The notes beneath the pieces are model-generated. The model saw only the letters and a program-made list of their open reading frames with translations, did no database searches and was not told the origin of the DNA. DNA of 64,000 bases from Trichothermofontia sichuanensis B231 (lineage in GTDB: Bacteria; Cyanobacteriota; Cyanobacteriia; B231): the NCBI RefSeq assembly GCF_026240635.1, contig NZ_CP110848.1:870501-934500 (forward strand), written 5' to 3'. Position 1 is the stretch's first letter, and every line of letters begins with the position of its first letter. The position numbers and the translations under genes are program-made. Of this stretch, positions 44,719 to 54,061 are shown piece by piece.

Positions 44719-45386
44719 ATGATAGCAGCAATCTACCGCGAATGGCTTAAACCGGTGTTGGGGCGGCAGGCCTATTTGTTGTTAACCTTAATCGTGGCTA
44801 GCTTGCAACTGTTCAAGCAAGTCAAGCTAGAAACGCTGGTCGAGAACCTACCCTTACCCATTTTATCTGAGAGCCGTCGCAAGCTGTGCCGTCGTTTGCA
44901 TCTTGAAATACGTGCCCGCACACCCAAAGGTAAACGAGCGCTGGGTAAGCGTCCCCAGAAACGGGGCAAGAATGTTTCGGTTATTGGTGCGATTGGTCTC
45001 CAGGGAGTGCTCGCGCATATGGCCGTGATGGGGAGTGTGGATAAACTCACATTTGAAGCGTTCATTGCCTGTAAATTAGTGCCAAAACTATGGGCGGGTG
45101 CTGATGTAATTATGGACAATGCCGCGATTTCATTTTAGTAAAGAGATAAGGCGGCTGATTACAGAAGCAAGTGCACAATTAATTTATTTGTCGCCCTACT
45201 CACCTGATTTTTCGCCGATTGAGAATTTTTGCTCAAAGGTGAAATCCATTTTGCGAGCGTTACAAGCCCGGTTGTATCTAGTATCTAAATATAGCGACAG
45301 CGCTTGCAACAGCTTTTAAGCAAGTTTCTCAGAAGGATATTGAGCATTGGTATACTCATTACTGTTACTGTACCTCAATAGACTAG
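44719..45386 (+). pseudogene. Chimeric IS4/IS630 transposase remnant
   Basis: The first 55 codons (IYREWLKPVLGRQAYLLLTL ... LPILSESRRK) resemble an IS4-family transposase N-terminus. From about 44900 the frame becomes an IS630-family transposase (TPKGKRALGKRPQKRGKNVS; IGAIGLQGVLAHMAVMG; VIMDNAAI). A one-base insertion near 45128 shifts the frame before FSKEIRRLITEASAQ and LSPYSPDFSPIE; another shift near 45285 precedes FKQVSQKDIEHWYTHY. None of it is functional. It divides the glycan cluster into two blocks. Confidence 0.8.
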
Positions 45387-45400
45387 GAAATCCTATACTT

Positions 45401-46636
45401 TTACAGACTATTTAATTTGTGGATAAATATCTGTAGATTCTTAGAAACATCAAATTCACATTGATAACAATAAAGCGCTCGTTTTGAATAATTATCATAA
45501 TCAGCAAGGATAGTTGCAATAGCAGTTTCAAATTCTACTTCACTTGAAGGATCCTTAACAATTTGACCAATACCATATTGGCATACAATTTTCGAGAGAG
45601 AGGGAATATCGTTAACAATAACTGGTTTGCCGTACTTCAAATACTCAGCTAACTTTCCAGATGCCTTCACAATTTGGGAGTAATTTTCATTAATGTCATT
45701 TCGATAGAAGGCCAAACCAATATGCGCAGATGAATAAATCATATAAAGCTCAGATAAATCAACTGGATTGAGAGATAAAAACATATTTTTGGAATTAAGC
45801 TTCTTAATATTTAAAATTTGACTTTCTTTGTGACTACGTTGCTTACGTTCATGAAATATTAATGCATAAGGCTGATCGAGCTTTGAAAAAGCATAGGCAA
45901 TTTCATAAGAGAAAAATTCTTGAGCGATAGCACCTGCGTGTAATATTAAATAAGGCCAATCTTCTTCTGATAAGTTAAAAATATTTCTGAAATAATTTTG
46001 ATGATCTAAAGTACAATTATTGTTTTTATCGTTAATTAATAAGGAGTTAGGCAAGTAAATGACTTGTTTATTGCTGATATTGTGATAGCTAGAAAGTACT
46101 TGGAAGCGATCTTGATCTTGAATCAAGATAAGCTCTGATAATTTTAATGCCTCATTTTCAAATCTATATAAAAAATTGGCAATGTTTTTATATTTTGATG
46201 GTTCATTTAATTCTAAAGATAGATAAATCATTTTTTGTTTAAAAATACGACTTTTTATTAATGCAGCTATGCTACCATTCGTATCAATTCCTATATTAAT
46301 GGAATCACTTTTTTGATTTTGAATGATAAATTTAAAGAGACATTGAAAAAAATACAAATAGAAATCAAGTACTAATGCAAGTGATTCAAAACCAAGTTTG
46401 CGAATCACTTTAAAGAAAAATGAAATGATCGGAAAATTAAAGCCACTAATTAAATACAATATTCTAACTCTATGAGAGAGTATTTTAACACAAGGATAAG
46501 AATTTTGTGTTGCAAACACTATTACTCTATATCCTGAATTTTCCAGTGTTCTAATTAAAGTAACTACCGTCGGAGCAACTCCTAGATAACCTTCATAGAA
46601 AAAGATTGAACATGTGCGTTCCTGAATTTCATCCAT
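45401..46636 (-). CDS. GT4-like glycosyltransferase
   Basis: A 411-residue protein in very AT-rich DNA. GT-B-like layout: an N-terminal SIFFYEGYLGVAPTVVTLIR, a middle hydrophobic region, and a C-terminal domain with LILHAGAIAQEFFSYEIAYA, then GLAFYRNDIN and KLAEYLKYGKPVIVND, the usual donor-site region of GT4. The substrate is unknown. The ATG at 46636 lies 8 bp inside the upstream methyltransferase gene, consistent with coupling. It ends shortly after the IS remnant. Confidence 0.75.
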   Translation of the reverse strand: MDEIQERTCSIFFYEGYLGVAPTVVTLIRTLENSGYRVIVFATQNSYPCVKILSHRVRILYLISGFNFPIISFFFKVIRKLGFESLALVLDFYLYFFQCLFKFIIQNQKSDSINIGIDTNGSIAALIKSRIFKQKMIYLSLELNEPSKYKNIANFLYRFENEALKLSELILIQDQDRFQVLSSYHNISNKQVIYLPNSLLINDKNNNCTLDHQNYFRNIFNLSEEDWPYLILHAGAIAQEFFSYEIAYAFSKLDQPYALIFHERKQRSHKESQILNIKKLNSKNMFLSLNPVDLSELYMIYSSAHIGLAFYRNDINENYSQIVKASGKLAEYLKYGKPVIVNDIPSLSKIVCQYGIGQIVKDPSSEVEFETAIATILADYDNYSKRALYCYQCEFDVSKNLQIFIHKLNSL

Positions 46637-47399
46637 TTTGGACAACCCAATATGCATTCCAAGTATCAAATCCTAGTTCTCGACGTGACATCCATTCTCT
46701 GGAATCTAGCAAGATTAGTCCGTATCTCTTAAGAATTAAATCTATTTCTGGTCTAAAAAAATAGCGCATTCGATGAACTTCTTCAATGCTTTTACAGGCT
46801 TGAGTAGTTTTATCTTGAACGTATAACTGATAATAGATATCTACATAATTAGTATTTGGATATAGTTTGGGATCAGCAAAACGAGTAAGACTCAAATTAT
46901 TAGATAGTATCTGTTTAATTCGAGGAACTGGTCGCTCGCTTAAGACGGCTGGACCGTACCAAACGTCAAAGATAAAAATACCGCCAGGCTCTAGATGCTC
47001 ATGAACAGTAGTGAAAGCAGCAAGGAGATCATCATTTGTACTTTGATAACTAATAACATGAAATAAAGCTAAAACAGCATCAAATTTTTTACCTATACGG
47101 ATAGTACGTAAATCACCTTCTGTAATCTCTAGTAAGGATTTAAGGTCAGGTGAAAGTCGTTGCTGGCGTTGTTGGCATATTTTCAACATATCAGCACTTT
47201 TCTCTACACCAGTTATTTGGTAGCCTGCTTTTAGTAAGTACTCAGCATGACGACCTGTTCCACAGCCTAATTCTAGTAAATTTTTAGCATGAGGGGCATA
47301 TTCTTTAAGAAGTTCTATAATAAAGTCAGACTCTTTCTGATAATCCTTATCTTGATAAAGTAAATCGTAATATCTTGCATATTGACCAAACACAGTCAT
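46629..47399 (-). CDS. SAM methyltransferase, TylM1/DesVI-like
   Basis: A 256-residue methyltransferase. It starts FGQYARYYDLLYQDKDYQKE, then SAM motif NLLELGCGTGRHAEYLLKAG and FDAVLALFHVISYQ, much like sugar N,N-dimethyltransferases (TylM1, DesVI). Sitting directly after a DegT aminotransferase gene (4-bp overlap), it probably methylates the amino sugar made by that enzyme, either on the nucleotide sugar or on the growing glycan. This pathway role is inferred. Confidence 0.78.
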   Translation of the reverse strand: MTVFGQYARYYDLLYQDKDYQKESDFIIELLKEYAPHAKNLLELGCGTGRHAEYLLKAGYQITGVEKSADMLKICQQRQQRLSPDLKSLLEITEGDLRTIRIGKKFDAVLALFHVISYQSTNDDLLAAFTTVHEHLEPGGIFIFDVWYGPAVLSERPVPRIKQILSNNLSLTRFADPKLYPNTNYVDIYYQLYVQDKTTQACKSIEEVHRMRYFFRPEIDLILKRYGLILLDSREWMSRRELGFDTWNAYWVVQNG

Positions 47400-48511
47400 G
47401 ATAACACCTCACATACAGCAGTAATAACCTGATCAATGGCTGATTCTGTTAAACCTAAACCACTGGGGAGATAAAAGCCGCGTCGTGCTAAGCGTTCAGC
47501 AACAGGGCAACTTACATCTGTTAATAAACCCAATTTATGCATCACAGGTTGTTCATGTAGGCACCAAAAAAATGGACGAGTGCCAATTCCCTTTTCTCTA
47601 AGTTTCTGCATAGCTACCTGTGCATCAAACGTATAACGATCGCCTAACACAAGCCCATAAACCCAATAAATATTCTCAGCATAATCAGTATAAGCTACAG
47701 GTAGTTGCACATCAACTAAGCTGGAAAATCCTTCAGTGTAGCGTTGCCCCATCCGCCGCTTACGCCGTACAAAGTCATCTAGTTGTTCTAGTTGCGCAAC
47801 GCCAACCGCAGCCTGGAGATTACTCATCCGGAAGTTCCAGCCTAGTTCTTCATGGATAAAACGCCGTTCTGGCTGGAAACAAAGATTTCTAAGTAAGCGA
47901 CACCGTTCAGCTAAGCTCGGATCATCTGTAAGGATCATACCGCCTTCGCCAGTCGTGATATGTTTATTAGCATAAAAGCTTAAGGTACTAATTATGCCAA
48001 AACTGCCACAGGGCTTACCTCGATAGTTCTGGCCATGCATTTCAGCAGCGTCTTCAATAATAGCAATACTATGACGATCGGCAATTGCCTGAATTTTATC
48101 CATCTCAACAGGCAAGCCATAGGTATGGACAACCATGATTGCGCGGGTACGAGGAGTAATTTTGGCTTCAACGCTATCTACCGCCATATTCCAGGTATAG
48201 GGATCAGCGTCAACCACAACAGGAGTTGCCCCTGCCCTTATGATTGCAGCAGCACACGAGATAATTGTGAAAGTTGGTAGGATAATTTCATCACCAGGTC
48301 CGATACCTAATGCAGCAACTGCAACTTCAAGAGCTGCAGAACCATTAGAGACAGCAATGCCATATTGACGACCTACTCTAGCAGCTAGATCAATTTCTAA
48401 TCGCCGAACAAAAGGACCCTCTGAGGAAATCCAACCTGTTTCAATACATTCAATTAGATAGGATTTCTCATTGCCAGTTAGTAGCGGCTCATTGACAGGA
48501 ATAAATGCCAT
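47396..48511 (-). CDS. DegT/DnrJ/EryC1 sugar aminotransferase
   Basis: A 371-residue PLP enzyme: substrate phosphate-binding SNGSAALEVAVAALGIGPGDEI, IIEDAAEMHG (Asp for the pyridine N) and PLP Lys183 in SFYANKHITTGEGG. This motif set fits GDP-perosamine synthase-like and dTDP-sugar aminotransferases, which convert 4-keto-6-deoxy sugars to amino sugars. The likely product is an aminodeoxy sugar for the cluster's glycan, perhaps then N-methylated by the next gene. No dehydratase gene is visible in the window. Confidence 0.85.
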   Translation of the reverse strand: MAFIPVNEPLLTGNEKSYLIECIETGWISSEGPFVRRLEIDLAARVGRQYGIAVSNGSAALEVAVAALGIGPGDEIILPTFTIISCAAAIIRAGATPVVVDADPYTWNMAVDSVEAKITPRTRAIMVVHTYGLPVEMDKIQAIADRHSIAIIEDAAEMHGQNYRGKPCGSFGIISTLSFYANKHITTGEGGMILTDDPSLAERCRLLRNLCFQPERRFIHEELGWNFRMSNLQAAVGVAQLEQLDDFVRRKRRMGQRYTEGFSSLVDVQLPVAYTDYAENIYWVYGLVLGDRYTFDAQVAMQKLREKGIGTRPFFWCLHEQPVMHKLGLLTDVSCPVAERLARRGFYLPSGLGLTESAIDQVITAVCEVLS

Positions 48512-48528
48512 ATCAACTGTTATTTTTG

Positions 48529-48996
48529 TTATTTTACAAATTTTACTTGTGTTACATCAATACCCTCGAAACGAGTTTTATCTTGCTCACCCATATAGGG
48601 ACCTTGTTTAACTTCAATCATTTCAATATCTTCTAATACTTCAAAGCCATGTCCACCAGTAATTAATAAGATTACATCACCTGCTTGTAATATACGACTT
48701 TGCAAATAAAAACGATTACTATTATAAAAATCAACTCTTAATTTTCCTTTTTTAATAATTAAGACCTCCTGCGTAAATAAAACATCTCGATGTACTGGAT
48801 TATGAACATGAGCTGGGATTACTTTCCCAGCACTATAATTCATATAAGCTAGTTGTTGGGATAGCTCATCAGGTGTGAAGAAATGGATACCAGGTTTTGA
48901 GAATTGGGCTGGAATCAAAATAGCTAATAATTCATTACCGTCAGTAATATGTTGGATAGGTGGTGTGTGATCATCTGAAGGGCTAGGCATCATCAT
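48529..48996 (-). CDS. Cupin-like protein
   Basis: A 155-residue single cupin. IPAHVHNPVHRDVLFTQEVL provides His/Glu ligands of cupin motif 1, and ITGGHGFEVLEDIEMIEVKQ provides motif 2. WbuC-like proteins with similar layout are common in O-antigen clusters. Function unknown; perhaps a sugar isomerase-like role. The precise start among the three initial Met codons is uncertain. Confidence 0.65.
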   Translation of the reverse strand: MMMPSPSDDHTPPIQHITDGNELLAILIPAQFSKPGIHFFTPDELSQQLAYMNYSAGKVIPAHVHNPVHRDVLFTQEVLIIKKGKLRVDFYNSNRFYLQSRILQAGDVILLITGGHGFEVLEDIEMIEVKQGPYMGEQDKTRFEGIDVTQVKFVK

Positions 48997-49018
48997 ATTG
49001 ATAAGTTTGTACGATCGA

Positions 49019-49973
49019 TTAAGCTTTAATCATTTCGACACAAGCCACTGCTCGCGCTGCTGCTGCATGATCAGGTTCAAGTTGTTGGGGTTGTTGATCT
49101 AATTTGGGATTGCGATTAGCCCAGCCTACCCAATCAACGTAACGACATGATTGACATTCATTCTCAGTAGCAATTTTCCAACCTTCTCCAGTATATCAAT
49201 AAAAGATTACAGATAGCGAGGCAGCAGGTTCAAAAGCTGCAATCGCCTGCTTAAGACATGTACTATCAAATTGTTGAAAGCTGCCAAAATGCTGATAGAC
49301 ACCAAAGGGGACACTGAAAAATAGATGTCCTCCTGGTTTAAGGACCCGATGTAGTTCTGCGATCGCATCTGCGAAGGCATCAGGCTGATCTTCTCGGCTT
49401 GCCTGACTTTGAGTGTAAGCACTATTGTCACAACCGACATGTTCAAGAGTTGAAATACAAATGACTACATCGTAATGATTAGATCTTAAGGGAATGTGGC
49501 GTAAGTCCGAAAAGATGTAGGAAATTCCTCGATCCCAAAAGCAGACAGAGATCCCAAAAGCAGACAGATTCAGGAGCCAAAGTAAGAATATGTAAGTTTT
49601 TATTAGTAAAAATTTTCTCATTTAATAAGAATTCGTGATTTAGAACTGAGCCTGCATCCAGAAGATCGGTAGCATCAACTGGTAGATGGGAGAACAGCCA
49701 CGGATATTCAACACAGCGTTCATCAATACCTATCCCATAATTAGTTGGCAATTCTTCTTCTTTCTGAAACCGGATCATAAGCTCCGGATTATGTAATGTT
49801 TTTTGGATGAACTGCCGTTTGTAGATGCCATATCCTTTTGACCAAGGAATGCGACCATGTTTTAAGTAGTGCTGATAAAGTTGATATTCACTACGACCAA
49901 CCATCCACTTTGCTAGTGGAAGGAGTATAGGAGGTAATAGCTTAGGAAGTAGAGTTTTAAATTTAAATTCCAT
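49019..49973 (-). pseudogene. Broken methyltransferase gene
   Basis: N-terminal frame 49479-49973 (MEFKFKTLLPKLLPPILLPL ... LNHEFLLNEKIFTNKNLHI), then a frameshift and the SAM-methyltransferase core (IPLRSNHYDVVICISTLEHV; AELHRVLKPGGHLFFSVPF). The shift is caused by an exact 19-bp tandem duplication (gatcccaaaagcagacaga at 49531 and 49550). A TGA near 49193 then interrupts the frame before YTGEGWKIATENECQSCRYV and the end VACVEMIKA. With one repeat unit removed and the TGA read as sense, a single ORF of about 310 codons is restored. It is therefore a recent pseudogene. Confidence 0.85.
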
Positions 49974-49975
49974 AA

Positions 49976-51010
49976 TTAGCAGATTAAGCCAGAAAATTCT
50001 TCAGGAATCACTTGTTTAGGCCAATAATCAGGTTTGGCAATCCAGTACCGAATGTTAGGATCAACAATTGCGCGTAGGATATATAATGCTGAGATGGCAT
50101 AATAAATTGTATCCAATTCTTGAGGTAGACGTTTCTCAACAGACTGTAAGCTCTTAAATAGTTGCTTAACACTGCTTAGAGACATTTTTAAGATGTATTT
50201 TACTGCTTGCAAGCAGAGGCGAGAACGAGATAGTTGTACCTGCCGACAGTAAAAATAAGCATTACTCACAGCTCCTTTAATAGTGCGCCGGTAGGCAAAT
50301 TCATGGGTTTGGCGTTGAGCAGGAATGCGATGATAAAGCCAAGCTCGAGCAGAATAAACGATACGATACCCTTCGTTATAAACCTTGTAAGCAAAGCCTG
50401 TTTCGCCGTCGCCTCGCTGCCATTCAATCCAGGTACCACCTATGCCATCTGGGTTGAAACCACCTAGGCTTAAGATTAACTCACGACGGTAGGCCATATT
50501 ACAACCGTAGGGAGTTTCAGGAAAAGTCATATCACGATCGCTGTCTCCTAAATCCAAGAGGCTAAAGTAGGACGGGTCTAGTACTTTTAGCCAGTCAGGA
50601 GGCACTGCTTCCCATTTTGGTAGGATTTTGCCACCTACTCCCCCCACTTTAGGATTATTAAAAGGTTGACAGAGAGACTCTAACCATTCCGAGGGAACAA
50701 TAACGTCATCATCAATATAAACTACAATTTCCCCTTTTGCCACAATTGCTCCCAGATTTCGCCCATTATGTAATCCTAATTCTTTGACCGGAATGTAGCG
50801 AATAGGGACAGAGGTAGTTTGGGCAATATCCTCAACAGACTTCTGAAGATTGAGATCGCAGCCGTTATCTAGAATTATCACCTCAAATTTAAAGGGAAAA
50901 TTGTTACCTATCACACTCTGCAATGCATCTAGCAGATATTGTGATCTTTGATAGGTTGGTATTGCGACAGTTACAGCAATAGGTTGAGTTTTGTCATGTA
51001 AGTACATCAT
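49976..51010 (-). CDS. GT2-family glycosyltransferase
   Basis: A 344-residue GT-A enzyme. It has VTVAIPTYQRSQYLLDALQS, VIILDNGCD, VVYIDDDVIVPSEW (DDD metal site), and a glycan acceptor region GGFNPDGIGGTWIEWQRGDG. Membrane association is possible through the C-terminal helices. The start (two consecutive ATGs) lies within a 20-bp tandem duplication (51000-51039) that separates it from the upstream methyltransferase stop. It was probably an overlapping junction before. Confidence 0.83.
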   Translation of the reverse strand: MMYLHDKTQPIAVTVAIPTYQRSQYLLDALQSVIGNNFPFKFEVIILDNGCDLNLQKSVEDIAQTTSVPIRYIPVKELGLHNGRNLGAIVAKGEIVVYIDDDVIVPSEWLESLCQPFNNPKVGGVGGKILPKWEAVPPDWLKVLDPSYFSLLDLGDSDRDMTFPETPYGCNMAYRRELILSLGGFNPDGIGGTWIEWQRGDGETGFAYKVYNEGYRIVYSARAWLYHRIPAQRQTHEFAYRRTIKGAVSNAYFYCRQVQLSRSRLCLQAVKYILKMSLSSVKQLFKSLQSVEKRLPQELDTIYYAISALYILRAIVDPNIRYWIAKPDYWPKQVIPEEFSGLIC

Positions 51011-51763
51011 TTATCGGTTAAGTACATCATTTATCGGTTTTTCACAACTAAAAAATGTCAACATAGCTAATGAAGGAAATAATTGACTCATTGGTTCGAG
51101 AAGATCATGAAGCCAACGAAACTTCTTTGTTTGGCGACAGATAATCCTTCGATAAATGACTGGAACTGTAAATGTTACTCCTGTATAACTCAAAATTTTA
51201 AATCCAGCTTTTTGAATCAGATCTTTATTTTCCCAAATAGGTCGTTCACCAATATGATCTAGCTCATTATCTGTTCTGTCCAATTTTCCAAACAAAAAGA
51301 ACTTAAAGCGAGAGTTAAGATGTGCTAAATTAGGAACGGCCAGTAAAAGCTTTCCTTGTGGTTTGAGGACACGAAATATTTCACCTAACGCAATTGGCTG
51401 ATCAGCAAAAGATAAATGTTCTAACGCATCCAAGAATAAAACTACATCAAATGAGTTGTTCTCGTATGGTAGGTTACGAACATCACCCATTTCAACAAAA
51501 AGGCTGCTGTAGTTTAAGTCTATTCCTCGTATATCCCACCCTTGAGTACGAAGTTCTTCTACAAAAACACCTTCTCCACAGGCAGCATCGAGGATCTTAA
51601 CATCTTTATTGGCCAAAGATAGGAAGAAAGACGAAACAATCTTCTTTTTTCTCAAGTATGTTGGTGCATATGACCAGTTTAGATCTAAATTGCGGTGATA
51701 GTCACCATAATTAGAATAATGCCAGTTTCTAAAATTATTCTCATTATTTTGAGAGTTTAACAT
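51011..51763 (-). CDS. SAM-dependent methyltransferase
   Basis: A 250-residue class-I methyltransferase: DVKILDAACGEGVFVEELRT, GIDLNYS, NSFDVVLFLDALEHL and FRVLKPQGKLLLAVPNLAHL. It is likely to modify a sugar or lipid carrier of the glycan. Its last two codons and stop (...NDVLNR-stop) come from the 20-bp tandem duplication at 51000-51039; without it the ORF would end two bases into the next start (NDVLT-stop). The C-terminus is therefore slightly altered. Confidence 0.8.
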   Translation of the reverse strand: MLNSQNNENNFRNWHYSNYGDYHRNLDLNWSYAPTYLRKKKIVSSFFLSLANKDVKILDAACGEGVFVEELRTQGWDIRGIDLNYSSLFVEMGDVRNLPYENNSFDVVLFLDALEHLSFADQPIALGEIFRVLKPQGKLLLAVPNLAHLNSRFKFFLFGKLDRTDNELDHIGERPIWENKDLIQKAGFKILSYTGVTFTVPVIYRRIICRQTKKFRWLHDLLEPMSQLFPSLAMLTFFSCEKPINDVLNR

Positions 51764-51829
51764 TTCTTTGTTTCCTTAAACTTATGTTTCCTTAAACTTA
51801 AATACTTTAAACTTAAATACTTTTACGTT
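51764..51829. repeat. Back-to-back short tandem duplications
   Basis: tgtttccttaaactta is repeated exactly at 51769-51784 and 51785-51800, and aaacttaaatacttt at 51794-51808 and 51809-51823. The two duplications overlap, giving nested tandem repeats between the methyltransferase and wzt genes. Confidence 0.9.
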
Positions 51830-53134
51830 TTACGTCATTGCTTGAACTGAGAGATCTCCAGCTAAAAAAATGCACCCATGTGATGATTCTGGGATCTTAC
51901 CAGAACCAAACACGTCAGCGGGATAAACTTCAAATTCTAGACAGTTTTCTACAAAATCTACCCATTCCACTTGATTTTCAACAACCGAAACACTTACTAG
52001 ATAAATTCCTGGCATCAGAGGAATAGAAGGAATTAAAAGTGATGCAATACCCTTCTTTAAATTTTTGAATGAATTTTTCTCAGAGGGAATCATATAGTTA
52101 TTCAACGAAAATATCCTCCTCCCTGTATAGTCAGAAACTCCAAAGCCAAAGCCGGGATTATTGATTGCTTGACTACAGCAAAACTCAAAAAAAAACGTTA
52201 CTGATTCACCCATCATAACCATTTTAGTTTGATGCCCATATTGGTCAATTAACCATGTCCGTCTTAGAGCAGGTTCTCTTGAATAGAAAGATCGACCAGG
52301 ATGTTCCAGCAAACAAACTTCTCCTTGGCTTCCTGAGGTTTGATTAGCTTTAGCAAGGTAATTAGCAATTACCTCACCAGGATTACCCTCCATTTTTACG
52401 CATCCAGTTTCAATGAGGTAAGCTTTTTGACATAGCGACTCAATAGCTGGCATGTCATGACTAACGAAGAGAATAGTACGACCTTCTACCTTTGCAACAC
52501 TTCCCATTTTACCTAAGCATTTTTTCTGAAAGGCTGCATCTCCTACTGCCAATACTTCATCCACAACTAAAATCTCTGGTTCTAAGTGAGCGGCAACAGC
52601 AAATGCTAGCCGAACGTACATCCCAGATGAGTAGTGCTTGACTGGAGTATCAAGAAACTTTTCGATCTCTGCAAAATCAACAATTTCATCGAATTTACGA
52701 CGAATTTCGGCTTTGCTCATGCCCAAAATTGCGCCGTTTAAATAGATATTTTCGCGTCCCGTTAGTTCAGGATGAAAGCCTGTACCAACTTCCAATAAAC
52801 TGCCCACTCGTCCTTTGATTGAAATACGGCCTGTGGTGGGTTCGGTGATTCGGCTTAGAAGTTTTAGTAGCGTCGACTTTCCGGCTCCATTACGGCCAAT
52901 AATGCCAACAACTTCACCCTGTTTAACTTCAAATGAAACATCTTTAAGTGCCCAAAACTCCTCGCGGGTTTGGGATGGCTGGTGCTGGTTGGGATGTAAA
53001 ATTCGCTGTCCCATTGACTTTACCCCATCGGCAATGACATCCCGCAGCGCTACATAGCGCGATCGCCCTTGCTGCTGGTGTTTGAGCAAGTACCGCTTAC
53101 CCAGATTTTCTACGCGGATGACCGTATCGGACAT
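51830..53134 (-). CDS. wzt: Wzt-type polysaccharide ABC exporter ATPase
   Basis: A 434-residue ABC ATPase. Walker A GIIGRNGAGKSTLLK, signature HYSSGMYVRLAF, Walker B EILVVDEVLAVGD. From about 260 a C-terminal Wzt-like beta-sandwich carbohydrate-binding domain follows. It powers export of an undecaprenyl-linked O-antigen or similar glycan. The cognate permease (Wzm) usually precedes it, but here the gene upstream is def and no permease is found in the window. It is the first gene of the minus-strand cluster. Confidence 0.87.
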   Translation of the reverse strand: MSDTVIRVENLGKRYLLKHQQQGRSRYVALRDVIADGVKSMGQRILHPNQHQPSQTREEFWALKDVSFEVKQGEVVGIIGRNGAGKSTLLKLLSRITEPTTGRISIKGRVGSLLEVGTGFHPELTGRENIYLNGAILGMSKAEIRRKFDEIVDFAEIEKFLDTPVKHYSSGMYVRLAFAVAAHLEPEILVVDEVLAVGDAAFQKKCLGKMGSVAKVEGRTILFVSHDMPAIESLCQKAYLIETGCVKMEGNPGEVIANYLAKANQTSGSQGEVCLLEHPGRSFYSREPALRRTWLIDQYGHQTKMVMMGESVTFFFEFCCSQAINNPGFGFGVSDYTGRRIFSLNNYMIPSEKNSFKNLKKGIASLLIPSIPLMPGIYLVSVSVVENQVEWVDFVENCLEFEVYPADVFGSGKIPESSHGCIFLAGDLSVQAMT

Positions 53135-53218
53135 GGGATTCAGCAGCCAGAACCAGCCAGTTAATTAGAATCTAGTGTGCCCCAAAATGTCTCGGATCTG
53201 TCAACTCAAGATTACAAA

Positions 53219-53794
53219 TTATGTTGATCGCGGATCGACGGGGCGGACATCGTGGACTGAAAAGCCATGCTTGGTCAGTTCCTGGTTGAGTTGTAGCGGA
53301 TTTTCCACGCGATCGACAAACAGGACCCCATGTAGGTGATCCATCTCATGTTGGATCACACGGGCTAACAGGCCATCCGTTGGCAGCGTGTGGGGCCGAC
53401 CATACTCATCCTTATAGGAGACCACGATCGCCGCCGGTCGCGTCACATTCAAATAGACATCCGGAATGCTCAGACAACCCTCCTCAAACACCGACAGTTG
53501 CTTTCCATACTGCTTAATCGTCGGATTAATCAACACCACCGGCTGATTTGCCGCATTTTCCGGGTCCGTATCGATCACAATAATTTGCTTCTGCACCGCC
53601 ACCTGAGGAGCCGCCAGGCCAATGCCGTTAGCGCTATACATCGTTTGCAGCATTTCCCGCACCAACCGGCGAACCTCATCATCCACCTTCGTCACCCGCT
53701 TCGCGCTCTGGCGTAACACACGATCGCCCAAGGTATGGATATCGAGGGGGGGCTTCGCTAACTTCTTTTTCTCAACCGCAACTTCAACAGGCAT
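53219..53794 (-). CDS. def: Peptide deformylase
   Basis: A 191-residue metalloenzyme. Motif 1 GIGLAAPQV, motif 2 EEGCLSIPDV (Cys ligand) and motif 3 VIQHEMDHLHG (two His ligands, catalytic Glu) are all intact. It removes formyl groups from nascent peptides. The ATG at 53794 (MPVEVAVEKKK) is preferred; the frame is open to 53851. It forms the edge of the ordinary chromosome after the glycan cluster. Confidence 0.93.
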   Translation of the reverse strand: MPVEVAVEKKKLAKPPLDIHTLGDRVLRQSAKRVTKVDDEVRRLVREMLQTMYSANGIGLAAPQVAVQKQIIVIDTDPENAANQPVVLINPTIKQYGKQLSVFEEGCLSIPDVYLNVTRPAAIVVSYKDEYGRPHTLPTDGLLARVIQHEMDHLHGVLFVDRVENPLQLNQELTKHGFSVHDVRPVDPRST

Positions 53795-53979
53795 GGGTAA
53801 CTCGGTAACAGCAAAACTAAGGGAATCAAAACACAGCCGTCCGGCCCACACACCCGCATGAACCCCGGCCTTGACATAACTTCATCTTTATCTTAGCCAA
53901 TCTCCCCGTCCAAATCCCAACCCGCCCGCGATTTTTCCATGAATCTGACGCCCGCCCCCTCGTCTTAATGGGCGAGGGC

Positions 53980-54050
53980 AAGCCAGAGAACAATTGGAGT
54001 TTCAAGCCCCTCTTCCAGAGAGAGAGGGGTGGCGGTGAGGGCCAGCGCAA
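53980..54050. repeat. GC-rich hairpin repeat fragment
   Basis: aagcccctcttccagagaga / gaggggtggcggtgagggcc resembles the core of the B/E-type repeats. Ends are not preserved. Confidence 0.4.
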
Positions 54051-54061
54051 TCATGGCTTGA

